DNA of 64,000 nt. Source: Tritonibacter aquimaris. Lineage in GTDB: Bacteria; Pseudomonadota; Alphaproteobacteria; Rhodobacterales; Rhodobacteraceae. This document shows, one piece after another, positions 1 to 8,175 of the stretch. The notes under the pieces were generated by a model. The model had not been told where the DNA came from and did no database searches. It saw only the letters and a list, made by a program, of their open reading frames with translations. Made by a program: the position numbers and the translations under genes. Location of the stretch: positions 1 to 64,000 of the forward strand of contig NZ_WIXK01000010.1 of the NCBI RefSeq assembly GCF_009617595.1, written 5' to 3'. Position 1 is the first letter of the stretch, and each line of letters opens with the position of its first letter.

Positions 1-372
1 ACTCAGCGTCGCCGCCGCACCGTCCGGTGTGTCTCAGTAGCGCCTCAGCGCCGCCGGTGAAGGGGGTTCTAGTGCTAACAACAAACACCCGCAACCCAAA
101 AATTCACAAAAAACGCACCTTCTTGCAAAAACGTTTTAAATCAATGCGTTGCCCATCACATTTACCTTCAAATCCCCGCAAGACTGCTGAAATGCAAGAC
201 CAGCGCCCTATTGAAATCAGCACCCTTTAAGCGCCAACACCTGGGAAAACACTACATATGGTATGATGTTAAGTCTCGAACACAAGGCCACCGCGGAATC
301 GCTGCAAGCGATTCATCCGCTACGAGTCGGATAAGATTCAGAAAAAACCGACCAATGTGCAAAAAATGTGCG
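1..372. other. non-coding flank, nothing recognised
   Basis: I see no convincing coding region or RNA gene here. Open frames on both strands are short and of unlikely composition, and none carries a motif I recognise. The first ~85 bases are GC-rich and the next ~100 are A-rich, which suits an intergenic region. Confidence 0.4.
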
Positions 373-561
373 TCAGCCCCGACGCCCCTCGAAAGGTTTG
401 ATCTGAAAGCCCGCTGCTTCAAGGTCAGCACGCAGCTGTCTGGCCAGATCAACCGCCGCCGGGGTGTCCCCATGCAAACAGATCGTATCAATCGCCGCAG
501 GGATCCGTTGGCCGCTGCTTGCCCCCTTCCCAAAGATAACTGCCCGCCGCGTGACCTTTTC
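373..561 (-). pseudogene. 3' fragment of a PxpA / LamB-YcsF family gene (5-oxoprolinase subunit A)
   Basis: Reading the minus strand, the frame ending in TGA at 375..373 gives the family's C-terminal signature: IPAAIDTICLHGDTPAAV, then an LARQLRADLEAAGF-like helix, then the end IKPFEGRRG. This matches the last ~60 residues of PxpA proteins, which normally run about 250 residues. In-frame TGA at 564..562 interrupts it upstream, and no other part of the gene or its partners pxpB and pxpC is visible. I conclude it is a dead 3' remnant left by deletion. Seen: the motif and the stops. Known: PxpA forms an ATP-dependent 5-oxoprolinase with PxpB and PxpC. Confidence 0.7.
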
Positions 562-829
562 TCACCCCGTGGGCTCTTTTTTCATGTGTTGCTCAGATGA
601 GTGCGGTGTCGAGATCAGCATGTTTAAACTTTATCTGGCTGACACCCATGCGAGCGTCCGGCATCAGAGTTACCGGAACCATCGGCACTGACGTCAGACA
701 AGCTGATCTGGATACAAACCCACTTTTAGACGATCCGGCGTGAAAAAAGGGGCAAAGTTTTTGCCCATCCACAGTGACACCCAAATAGGTGCGCTTATAG
801 AATGCGGAACTTTAAGGTGTTGATTGTAT

Positions 830-903
830 TGGAGGCGAGTACCGGAATCGAACCGGTGTACACGGATTTGCAATCCGCTGCGTCACCACTCCGCCAACTC
901 GCC
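830..903 (-). tRNA. tRNA-Cys (GCA)
   Basis: The minus strand folds into a full cloverleaf. The acceptor arm GGCGAGT pairs with ACTCGCC, the anticodon loop reads ATTGCAAA with anticodon GCA, and the T arm contains GGTTCGATTCC. The discriminator base is U, as expected for tRNA-Cys, and CCA is encoded at 832..830. It stands alone between two decayed protein-gene fragments, so it may mark an old integration or rearrangement point. Confidence 0.95.
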
Positions 904-1165
904 TAGCCTGTGGTTTGTAGCCATTTACGTGGTTCCCTGGACGGGTGCAAGTGAAATAGCACATTTCAATGGAAACGAAACTTATTATCTGAACTGCCCC
1001 GCCTTGACGTGGCTCACCCCTATAAAGAAGAACGCGGAGGCCTCGGGGTCACTTCGTTTCTGGTCTGGGCATCATGCACCGTTTCGGGCGAGCTTTGAGG
1101 GGTCGCTGAGTGGGGCTGCAAATGCGCGCGGCGTCGCGCTCTCCGACAAAGAATACGGCCCAGCT

Positions 1166-1354
1166 TCACCACTTTATTCGCAAAGCACCCTGCAACGCCG
1201 TCTTGTCCAGCGTCAGAACTGCAATCAGCTGATTCAACTTGCCGCTCCCGCCCTCGAGCCATTTGAACCGCCGGATCTGTGGAATGTCTACCCTATGGCA
1301 AATCTCACCAATCGTTGCCCGGGCTTCCACCTACTTCAGCGCACAGGCAATTTG
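1166..1354 (-). pseudogene. IS3-family (IS407-like) transposase OrfA relic
   Basis: The minus strand reads QIACALK, stop, VEARATIGEIC, and later LNQLIAVLTLDKTALQGAL followed by RIKW and a stop at 1168..1166. This follows the order of IS3-family OrfA proteins of the IS407 type: an N-terminal helix-turn-helix around a QIAFALKQ...G..VEEVCRK segment, then a C-terminal leucine-zipper tail ending LTLDKxxLQDxLxKK. The in-frame TAG after ALK and the missing central segment show that it is dead. I could not recover a convincing OrfB or terminal repeats. The rest of 904-1430 holds nothing else I recognise. Confidence 0.55.
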
Positions 1355-1430
1355 CCCATTTCACTGGATTTAGCAAAACACAAAACGCGCCCTTGTGAAG
1401 CCGGATTTAGGTCACAAGGGCGCAGTGCAT

Positions 1431-2942
1431 TTACGCCTGCTCAGGAACCAGCGCATCTGGCAGGTTCTGGTAGCACACCGGGCGAAGGAAGCGCCTGATC
1501 GAGAGCGTGCCAACAGAAGTCGCGCCAAAATTGGTCGAGGCCGGATAGGGGCCACCGTGAACCATAGTGTCGCTCACCTCGACGCCGGTTGGAAAACCGT
1601 TTGCCAGAATGCGCCCCGCCTTACGTTCAAGAATTGGCATCAGGTTTTGCGCGGCAGCCGTGTCCGCATTATCCAGATGCAGCGTACAGGTCAGCTGACC
1701 TTGCAGAGACAATGCGATATTGCGCATGTCTTCATCGTTTTCAGCCACAACAAGAATACCAAGCGGACCAAAGACTTCCTCTGCCAGCGCTTCATTTGCC
1801 AACCAATTCTTCGCAGTGGTGCGATAAAGATACGGCGTTGCTTCGCGCTGGTCACAAACAGTGGTCAGCAGCGCCTGCACCCCTTCGACACCAGCTATAC
1901 GCTTTTGGCCGTCGCGATACGCAGATGCAATTCCATCTGTCAGCATGGTCTGGGCAGCGGTTTCTGCCAATGCCGCGTTGGCGGTTTCAGCAAAGGCCTC
2001 AGCCGCCGCGCCTGCGCGTACAATTGCAATACCGGGGTTGGTGCAGAACTGCCCTGCCCCCATCGACAGTGATGCGGCCCAGCCCTGTGCAATCGCCTCT
2101 CCACGTGCATCAAGCGCGCCATCCAGAATGAACATAGGGTTGACCGAACCCAGCTCACCAAAGAAGGGGATAGGTTCTGGACGCGCAGCGCACAGATCAA
2201 ACAGAGCGCGACCACCCGCAAGCGAGCCCGTAAATCCAACCGCCTTGATCAGCGGGTGCTGCACCAAAGCAGAGCCGACCTGACGGTTACCACCCTGGAT
2301 CAAGCTGAATACGCCGGGGTGGATGCCGCATTTCTGGATCGCGGCATGAACGGCTTCGGCAATGATTTCACCAGTGCCGGGGTGTGCAGAGTGGCCTTTG
2401 ACAACAACTGGGCAGCCTGCCGCCAAGGCCGCAGCAGTATCACCACCCGCTGTGGAAAACGCCAAGGGAAAGTTCGATGCGCCAAACACCGCGACCGGAC
2501 CAATCGGGCGTTGCACCATTTTCAGATCTGGGCGCGGTAATGGCTGACGGTCCGGCAGGGCTACATCGTGGCGGCGATCGAGATAGTCGCCTTCGAGGAT
2601 ATGGGACGCAAACAAGCGCAGCTGACCGGTTGTGCGGCCGCGTTCGCCCTGCAGGCGCGCTTCGGGCAGACCGGTTTCCTGGGTGCCGATTTCTGTAATG
2701 GCATCCGCACGTGCTTCGATCTCATCGGCAATTGCATTCAGAAATTGCGCGCGGGACTGGCGCGAAGAATAGCCGTAGCTCCAGAACGCTTCTTCTGCAG
2801 CCTGTGCAGCCGCATCAACATCGCTGAGGCGCCCAATCGCATAGGCGTGGCTTGGGCCATGGGCCGGTTCAGATCCAAATGTTTCATCCCCTGCCAGCCA
2901 GTTGCCAGCAATGAGATGTTTTCCGTTGGGGGTGAAGGTCAT
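1431..2942 (-). CDS. alpha-ketoglutarate semialdehyde dehydrogenase
   Basis: Aldehyde dehydrogenase superfamily, 503 residues, of the 2,5-dioxopentanoate dehydrogenase type. It oxidises the product of the hydroxyproline or pentose routes to 2-oxoglutarate with NAD(P)+. The N-terminal cofactor domain contains FGASNFPLAFSTAGGDT, the catalytic glutamate lies in FGELGSVNP and the nucleophile cysteine in GAGQFCTNPG, all matching this subfamily. It is the last enzyme of trans-4-hydroxy-L-proline breakdown, and the other enzymes are encoded just beyond. It is transcribed alone: a perfect 7-4-7 inverted repeat at 2975-2992 sits about 33 bases upstream of the start, probably the operator of the neighbouring GntR regulator. 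Confidence 0.9.
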   Translation of the reverse strand: MTFTPNGKHLIAGNWLAGDETFGSEPAHGPSHAYAIGRLSDVDAAAQAAEEAFWSYGYSSRQSRAQFLNAIADEIEARADAITEIGTQETGLPEARLQGERGRTTGQLRLFASHILEGDYLDRRHDVALPDRQPLPRPDLKMVQRPIGPVAVFGASNFPLAFSTAGGDTAAALAAGCPVVVKGHSAHPGTGEIIAEAVHAAIQKCGIHPGVFSLIQGGNRQVGSALVQHPLIKAVGFTGSLAGGRALFDLCAARPEPIPFFGELGSVNPMFILDGALDARGEAIAQGWAASLSMGAGQFCTNPGIAIVRAGAAAEAFAETANAALAETAAQTMLTDGIASAYRDGQKRIAGVEGVQALLTTVCDQREATPYLYRTTAKNWLANEALAEEVFGPLGILVVAENDEDMRNIALSLQGQLTCTLHLDNADTAAAQNLMPILERKAGRILANGFPTGVEVSDTMVHGGPYPASTNFGATSVGTLSIRRFLRPVCYQNLPDALVPEQA

Positions 2943-2974
2943 AGTGGCTCAGCTTTCATGTAATTCATTTTGTG

Positions 2975-2992
2975 GATATTGTATCCAATATC
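2975..2992. promoter_or_regulatory. probable GntR (FCD) operator upstream of the semialdehyde dehydrogenase
   Basis: Perfect inverted repeat GATATTG-TATC-CAATATC. It contains the TTGTATCCAA core that recurs in other gaps of the hydroxyproline island (3723-3740, 3817-3833, 9280-9300, 12829-12850). Its position just upstream of the dehydrogenase start suits repression of that gene. Confidence 0.65.
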
Positions 2993-3028
2993 GCGAGCCA
3001 CGCAAGTTGCTCCTGCAAAAATACGCTA

Positions 3029-3709
3029 TCAATCGCTGGTTTGGCGACGCTGTGTTGAAATCATGTCGAGCAGCTCTGTTTTTGTGCGCGAGATATGCTG
3101 CTCCAACAGCGCTGCGGCCTCAGCAACGTTGCCTTCTTTTGCATATGCCAAAAGCTGGCGATGCTCGTCCTTCGCGGGTTCACGCTGCTTCATCACACTG
3201 AGGTGAAGCCGCACGTAGCGATCAGAATGCAGACTAATCCGTTCCAGAATGCTTTTGGACATCTGGCGGTCAGCGGCCTCATAAAGTGCGGTGTGATAAT
3301 CGTAGTTGAGCTTCCCCCAATGGCTGACATCATCCGCGTCATAGGAGCCTTCCATCTCAGCCAAAATCTCTTCGCAAGCCTGGAAGTTCTCAGCCGTCAT
3401 ATTTGGAATGGCGCGCCGGAACAGATCCACCTCGATCAGCATACGCAGGTCGAAAATTTCCCCAATCTCGCGCAGAGAATGCCGGATAACCGAACCACCG
3501 CGATTATTTTCCCACTGCACCAACCCTTCTGCGCTGAGACGTTTCAGCGCTTCACGCACGGGCATTCTGGAAACATCGTATTCCTGCGCCAGCAGTTCTT
3601 GCCTAATCGCCTCCCCCTCAGAGAGTTCTCCGCTCAAGATCCGCTCTCTCAGATCGCCGGCAATTATCTCCGGTAAGCTTTGCTTTTTAACTGCGCGCCT
3701 GCCCGCCAT
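3029..3709 (-). CDS. GntR-family regulator, FadR/FCD type, of the hydroxyproline genes
   Basis: 226 residues from the chosen start MAGRRAVKK. I preferred this ATG because AAAGAGGTGG lies just upstream, whereas a start 12 codons earlier has no ribosome site. The N-terminal winged helix includes GEAIRQELLAQEYDVSRMPVREALKRL, with the typical recognition helix. The C-terminal all-helical FCD domain has candidate metal or effector-binding residues such as NYDYHTALY and HSDRYVRLH. FCD regulators commonly bind small carboxylates. It sits among hydroxyproline genes, and similar palindromes occur before its own gene and the surrounding operons, so I infer that it represses the island and itself. Confidence 0.85.
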   Translation of the reverse strand: MAGRRAVKKQSLPEIIAGDLRERILSGELSEGEAIRQELLAQEYDVSRMPVREALKRLSAEGLVQWENNRGGSVIRHSLREIGEIFDLRMLIEVDLFRRAIPNMTAENFQACEEILAEMEGSYDADDVSHWGKLNYDYHTALYEAADRQMSKSILERISLHSDRYVRLHLSVMKQREPAKDEHRQLLAYAKEGNVAEAAALLEQHISRTKTELLDMISTQRRQTSD

Positions 3710-3722
3710 GGCCACCTCTTTC

Positions 3723-3740
3723 ATTGTATTTTGGATGCAG
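3723..3740. promoter_or_regulatory. probable GntR operator in the regulator's own leader
   Basis: The plus strand reads ATTGTATTTTGGATGCAG. The complementary strand, TGCATCCAAAATACAAT, shares the ATCCAAAAT core of the other sites. It lies 14-31 bases upstream of the regulator's start codon, which suits autoregulation. Confidence 0.5.
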
Positions 3741-3816
3741 CGCACCCATCTCGCTGTTTCTATAGCAACTCTTGTGGTTTCAGAATGGAAAAAATGATTG
3801 CCACATGAGTTTTGCG

Positions 3817-3833
3817 CATTGTATCCAAAATCC
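3817..3833. promoter_or_regulatory. probable GntR operator upstream of the Ldh2-type reductase
   Basis: CATTGTATCCAAAATCC lies about 30 bases before the GTG start of the plus-strand reductase. It contains the same TTGTATCCAA core as the perfect repeat at 2975-2992. With 3723-3740 it forms a pair in the divergent gap. Confidence 0.55.
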
Positions 3834-3860
3834 GAAACTACATAAATCTAGGACTTTGCC

Positions 3861-4877
3861 GTGACCTCATTCAAGCGCCTCGACCTGCAAGACATCAAGG
3901 ATCTGAGCATGTCGGTCTTAAGCCACGTGGGCTTTGGGACCGCACATGCAACGGCGATCTCTGATATGCTGTACACCTGTCAATTGGACGACTGCCAATC
4001 CCATGGCCTGTTCCGGCTGTTCATGTGTGTTGAAACGATGAAGGCAGGCAAGATCGACGGCCAAATCCTGCCTGAGATTGAGGCGTCAGAAAATGCAATT
4101 GTTCGGGTAAACGCCAGAGGTGGCATGTCACTTCTTGCATTTGAACAGGCGGCACCGGTTCTGATTGAAAAGACCCGCAAACACGGGATTGCCGCGATGG
4201 TAATCAACAACTGCTTTCACTTCTCGGCGCTCTGGCCAGAGGTAGAGCAGCTTTCATCCGCCGGTCTTGCTGCGATGGCGATGGTGCCCAGCCATTCCTG
4301 GGTTGCGCCTGCTGGGGGCAGCCGGGGCAGCCTAGGCACCAATCCAATTGCGTTTTCCTGGCCCCGTGCAGGCAAAGATCCGTTTACCTTTGATTTTGCC
4401 ACCAGCGGCTTTGCCCGCGGTGAGATCGAGCTCTACAAACGCGCAGGAAAGCCACTGCCCGAAGGGGTTGCAATCGATAAAAACGGCGCGCCCACCACGG
4501 ATCCGCAGGCGGCACTGGATGGGGCCATGCTGACCTTTGGCGGCTACAAAGGTTCAGCCCTGTCAATCATGATCGAATTGATGGCCGGCCCGTTGATCGA
4601 TGATCTGATCAGCCTCGAAAGCAAGGAACATGCCGAAGGCAAAGGCGGCGCGCCCTATCACGGCGAAATCATCCTGGCCTTTGATCCCGCAGCCTTTAGC
4701 AGTGGACGGGTTGCCGCAAACGATGACCGGGCCGAACGCCTGTTTGCCGATATCATTGACCAAGGTGCACGACTGCCTTCCCAGCGCCGTTTTGCGGCAC
4801 GCGCCACCAATCTGGCGCGCGGATATGTGGAAATCCCCGAAACACTCTATACTGATCTGCGCGCGCTTACGTCATAA
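3861..4877 (+). CDS. Ldh2-family reductase, probable delta-1-pyrroline-2-carboxylate reductase
   Basis: 338 residues with a GTG start. It belongs to the malate/L-lactate dehydrogenase 2 family of NAD(P)H-dependent oxidoreductases. Visible features are the early arginine and lysine-rich helix, a VINNCFHFSALWPEVEQL segment with the family histidine, the SHSWVAPAGGSRGSLGTNPIAFSWP cofactor loop in the middle, and TFGGYKGSALSIMIE. Members next to proline-racemase paralogues reduce delta-1-pyrroline-2-carboxylate (or the piperideine homologue) to L-proline, completing trans-3-hydroxyproline use. The convergent racemase paralogue at 4910 supports that role. Ureidoglycolate or malate dehydrogenase activity is possible but does not fit the context. 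Confidence 0.75.
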   Translation: MTSFKRLDLQDIKDLSMSVLSHVGFGTAHATAISDMLYTCQLDDCQSHGLFRLFMCVETMKAGKIDGQILPEIEASENAIVRVNARGGMSLLAFEQAAPVLIEKTRKHGIAAMVINNCFHFSALWPEVEQLSSAGLAAMAMVPSHSWVAPAGGSRGSLGTNPIAFSWPRAGKDPFTFDFATSGFARGEIELYKRAGKPLPEGVAIDKNGAPTTDPQAALDGAMLTFGGYKGSALSIMIELMAGPLIDDLISLESKEHAEGKGGAPYHGEIILAFDPAAFSSGRVAANDDRAERLFADIIDQGARLPSQRRFAARATNLARGYVEIPETLYTDLRALTS

Positions 4878-4884
4878 AACACAT

Positions 4885-4906
4885 AAGGGGGGCCAAAGCC
4901 CCCCTT
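4885..4906. terminator. bidirectional terminator
   Basis: AAGGGGGGC and GCCCCCCTT pair across a CAAA loop, between the convergent reductase and racemase-paralogue genes. Confidence 0.8.
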
Positions 4907-4909
4907 TGC

Positions 4910-5935
4910 TTACGCGCCCCAGGTGTCTGACAGCCGATACCCACCGGGCCAGGGATCATCGGGATCCAGCATATGCTGATGAATGCCTGTAACCCAGCCA
5001 CGGCCGCTGATTTCCGGCACAATGGCTGCGCGGCCGCCAAGTTTGGTCATTTCTACGATACGGCCGGTGAAACGAGAGCCAATGATCGACTCGGCCTCAA
5101 AGGTTTGCCCCGCTTTCATCTGTCCCCGCGCCGCCATCAGCGCCATACGCGCCGAAACCGCGGTTCCGGTTGGCGAGCGGTCAACCTTGCCCGGCTGGAT
5201 CGCAACCGCAGATTTCCCGGTGAGACCAGTGGGTGTTTCACTTAACGGGCCACAGAAGGCGCAGAAGGAAATGTGATCCCAATCCGCGTTTTCTGGATGC
5301 GAAAACCCCAGTTGTTCATTGGCGGCATTGGTGATTTTCACCCCCAGTCGGGCAATATCTTTTGCCTCACCCTCAACAATTTCAAAACCAAGCTCCTGCG
5401 CATTCACCACCACAAAACTGTCACCACCATAGGCGGTGTCAACGGTGATTGTGCCCAGGCCCTCAACCTCAAGCGGCACATCAAGCTTATCTGCAAAGCT
5501 AGCAACGTTTTGCACAAAAATACGCTCGGCCTTGCCGTTGCGACATTCAGCGCGCACTTTGACCAGCCCACCAGGAGCCTCCAGAATCATGTGGGTTTCC
5601 GGCTCCTGCATCGGCACAAGCCCCCCATCAAGCAGCACGGTAGAGACACAGATCGAGTTTGACCCCGACATTGGCGGCGTGTCTTCCGGCTCCATAATGA
5701 TCCAGCCCGCGATGGCATCAGGATGCTTTGGCGGCACCAGCAGATTGACATGACGAAACACGCCGCCGCGTGGCTCGTTCAGCACAAATTTGCGCAGGGT
5801 ATCATCCTGGGCGATAAAGCTGCGTTGCTCCCACAAGGTTTCCCCCGGTGGTGGCAGAACGCCGCCAACAATAACGTCACCAACCTCACCCTCGGCATGG
5901 GCCGAAATCACATGAATGGTTTTTGTGCTTCGCAT
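4910..5935 (-). CDS. proline racemase-family enzyme, probable trans-3-hydroxy-L-proline dehydratase
   Basis: 341 residues. I start at MRSTKTIHV because AAAGGAAA sits ideally upstream; a TTG five codons earlier overlaps that site. The fold is the two-lobed proline racemase / DapF-like family. Where racemases and epimerases have two catalytic cysteines (MCGHG and SPCGT), this protein has Ser90 (MSGSNSIC) and Thr256 (DRSPTGT). Loss of the second cysteine is the mark of dehydratase branches, which eliminate water from trans-3-hydroxy-L-proline to give delta-1-pyrroline-2-carboxylate. The Ser/Thr pair is less usual than Cys/Thr, so the exact reaction is inferred. It is the last gene of the hydroxyproline operon that starts near 9125. 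Confidence 0.7.
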   Translation of the reverse strand: MRSTKTIHVISAHAEGEVGDVIVGGVLPPPGETLWEQRSFIAQDDTLRKFVLNEPRGGVFRHVNLLVPPKHPDAIAGWIIMEPEDTPPMSGSNSICVSTVLLDGGLVPMQEPETHMILEAPGGLVKVRAECRNGKAERIFVQNVASFADKLDVPLEVEGLGTITVDTAYGGDSFVVVNAQELGFEIVEGEAKDIARLGVKITNAANEQLGFSHPENADWDHISFCAFCGPLSETPTGLTGKSAVAIQPGKVDRSPTGTAVSARMALMAARGQMKAGQTFEAESIIGSRFTGRIVEMTKLGGRAAIVPEISGRGWVTGIHQHMLDPDDPWPGGYRLSDTWGA

Positions 5936-5946
5936 ATAATTTCCTT

Positions 5947-7185
5947 TCAAAAACGGTCTGGCCGATAGGCGTCAACAGAGATTGCGCACGTGCTGCAATT
6001 GACCATGTCCCCGACAAGTTCGGCGGTTGCAGCCGATTGGGTCAGACCCAAATGGCCGTGGCCAAAGGCATAGATCACGTTTTGCGCCCGTGGCGAAGGA
6101 CCAACAACCGGCAAAGTATCCGGCAGCGACGGGCGAAACCCCATCCATTGGGTGCCACCGCTGGCATCAAGGCCGGGCAGAAAACGGGCAGCTTTTTCCA
6201 GCAAGACATCGGCGCGTTTGTAGTTTGGTGGCAGCTTTAGCCCGCCCAGTTCAACCGCGCCCCCTACACGAACGCCGCCGTTGATGCGGCTGACAACAAA
6301 CCCGTGGTTGCCAAAGGTCAGATGGGTGCGCACGTCAAACGCGCCTTCCGGCAGCGTTGTGTTATAGCCGCGCTCAGTCTCTAGCGGGATGTGATCCCCT
6401 AGGGTGAGGGCCAGTTGATGCGACCATGCCCCAGCCGACAGCACCACTTTGTCAACGCGAAACTCTCCTGTCTCATGACGCACAAATGCCTGCGCGCCCT
6501 CGGTGGCAAGAGAATGAACTGTACAGCGCTCAATCTGGCCGCCGGCTGCTTCAAAACAACGGGCAAGATGTTCAACCCAGGCTTTGGGATCCGTTGTATT
6601 TATCCAGTCGGGGGTGAAGCCTGCATGCGTAAAGCGGCGATCTAACCCGGGCTGGATTTCAGCGATCTCATCGGCGCTGTGCAGCAGATTATATTTGATG
6701 CCGTGCTGGCCGCGCAGCTCCCAGCCAGCAAGGCTTGCGCGGAACTGTTTTTCCCCCTCATAGAGCTGCATCTGCCCGTCGCGCTGAATCAGGGCCTCAC
6801 CCTGAGTGGAAGAAATTTGGCGCTCAAGCGCGGCTTTGGCCAGATCCATCAGCGTGCTTTGAGCGACAACAGATGCATCATGGCGGTCTTGCCAGCTGGC
6901 GCGCCAGAACCGCAGCATCCACGGCGTAATCTGCAGCGCATAGCGTGGCGGAATAGACAGCGGGCCAAGCGGATCCAGCAACCATTTCGGCGCTTTGCGC
7001 ATAATCCCTGGCGCGGCCAAAGGCATCACATCACTAAAGGCAAAAGCGCCAGCGTTACCCTGGGAGGCACCGGCGGCAACCCCCTCACGGTCCAGCACAC
7101 GCACTTTATACCCCTGTCGAACCAGCTCAACCGCGATACTGATGCCAACAACACCCGCACCAATGACTATGATATCCTGCGACAT
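5947..7185 (-). CDS. FAD-dependent D-amino-acid dehydrogenase, probable cis-4-hydroxy-D-proline dehydrogenase
   Basis: 412 residues of the DAO/DadA family. The N-terminal dinucleotide-binding loop is [20 protein letters not shown]. The substrate domain follows, and the C-terminal [28 protein letters not shown]-type segment closes the FAD site. In this operon it should oxidise the cis-4-hydroxy-D-proline made by the epimerase to delta-1-pyrroline-4-hydroxy-2-carboxylate, passing electrons to the respiratory chain. It lies between the epimerase and the racemase paralogue in one transcription unit. General D-amino-acid dehydrogenase activity cannot be excluded from sequence, but the context makes the hydroxyproline role likely. 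Confidence 0.85.
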   Translation of the reverse strand: MSQDIIVIGAGVVGISIAVELVRQGYKVRVLDREGVAAGASQGNAGAFAFSDVMPLAAPGIMRKAPKWLLDPLGPLSIPPRYALQITPWMLRFWRASWQDRHDASVVAQSTLMDLAKAALERQISSTQGEALIQRDGQMQLYEGEKQFRASLAGWELRGQHGIKYNLLHSADEIAEIQPGLDRRFTHAGFTPDWINTTDPKAWVEHLARCFEAAGGQIERCTVHSLATEGAQAFVRHETGEFRVDKVVLSAGAWSHQLALTLGDHIPLETERGYNTTLPEGAFDVRTHLTFGNHGFVVSRINGGVRVGGAVELGGLKLPPNYKRADVLLEKAARFLPGLDASGGTQWMGFRPSLPDTLPVVGPSPRAQNVIYAFGHGHLGLTQSAATAELVGDMVNCSTCAISVDAYRPDRF

Positions 7186-7245
7186 GGGACGCGCCTAACT
7201 CTCTGATAAAATTTACCAAGGGCGCGAATTGCGCCCCGCATGATG

Positions 7246-8175
7246 TCACAAAACAATACCGTCCTTGAACGGATCGTTTTCAGCAAAAATCAGCGTGCTC
7301 TCAGCCATGATGAACGCCTGCCCGGTGAGGGTTGGGATCACCCCGCCTGTTGGCCCGTTTTGGTAGGACAGTTGGTAAGAGCTACCAATCACGCTTTCCA
7401 AAGTGATTTCAGCACCGGGGGCCAGTTTGTTCGCCGCAGCAAGACAGGCCACAAAGGCCGAGCTGCCGGTGCCACAAGGAGAGCGATCGTATTCATTGTC
7501 GGGACACAGCACGAAATTGCGCCGCAGGCTGCCCGCGTTTGTTGATGGTGCACTCAGGATCACGTGATCTACCGGCTGGCCCTCGGGCCCACAAATACCA
7601 CTTGCGTTGCAAGCTTCACGAATAGCGACCGAAAGATCCGTCAGATTTCGCAGATTGCCCAGCGACACATCAATCGGAGCATCGGCGATAAAGAACCAGT
7701 TTCCACCATAGGCGATATCGCCAACGATCGGGGCATTGCCATCAACCTCTACCGACACCCCCGCGTGAATGCGGCGGCTTTCAATATTGGTAACAGAAAC
7801 CGTGTTCTCATCATGCAGCTCAACCGTGACAACCCCAGCCGGGGTTTCAATCTTATGGGTGCCTGCGGTGATGCGCCCCATATGAGCAAGGGTGACCACC
7901 AACCCAATGGTGCCATGACCGCACATGCCCAAAACCGCGTCGGCATCAAAATAGATAACACCGGTTGTGCAGCTTTGATCAACCGGCTCAACCAGAAGCG
8001 CGCCCACCATCCCGGCCTGCCCGCGTGGCTCAAACAAAACAGAGTTGCAAAAAGCCTGCTGCTGACCAGACAGCATCTTTGCCCGCTCACCCAATGGCCC
8101 TGACCCGAGGTCAGGACCACCAGATAGGATCACCCGGGTGGGCATCCCGCCAGTATGGCTATCGATTACATGCAT
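7246..8175 (-). CDS. 4-hydroxyproline 2-epimerase
   Basis: 309 residues of the proline racemase family. Both catalytic cysteines are present: Cys85 in GMCGHGTIG and the second in DRSPCGTGSSA near residue 233. The SHTGG motif near the N-terminus is typical of 4HypE proteins. The enzyme converts trans-4-hydroxy-L-proline to cis-4-hydroxy-D-proline, the first catabolic step. Its start overlaps the end of the upstream deaminase gene by 10 bases, and the dehydrogenase that uses its product follows. It contrasts with the paralogue at 4910, which lacks both cysteines. Confidence 0.9.
   Translation of the reverse strand: MHVIDSHTGGMPTRVILSGGPDLGSGPLGERAKMLSGQQQAFCNSVLFEPRGQAGMVGALLVEPVDQSCTTGVIYFDADAVLGMCGHGTIGLVVTLAHMGRITAGTHKIETPAGVVTVELHDENTVSVTNIESRRIHAGVSVEVDGNAPIVGDIAYGGNWFFIADAPIDVSLGNLRNLTDLSVAIREACNASGICGPEGQPVDHVILSAPSTNAGSLRRNFVLCPDNEYDRSPCGTGSSAFVACLAAANKLAPGAEITLESVIGSSYQLSYQNGPTGGVIPTLTGQAFIMAESTLIFAENDPFKDGIVL

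Noticed and set aside
593-784. Minus-strand 63-codon frame considered as an IS remnant
   Set aside because: I could not align it convincingly to any transposase family.
824-1498. Long plus-strand reading frame of 224 codons
   Set aside because: It runs through the antisense of tRNA-Cys and the transposase relic, has no ribosome site and shows no motif.
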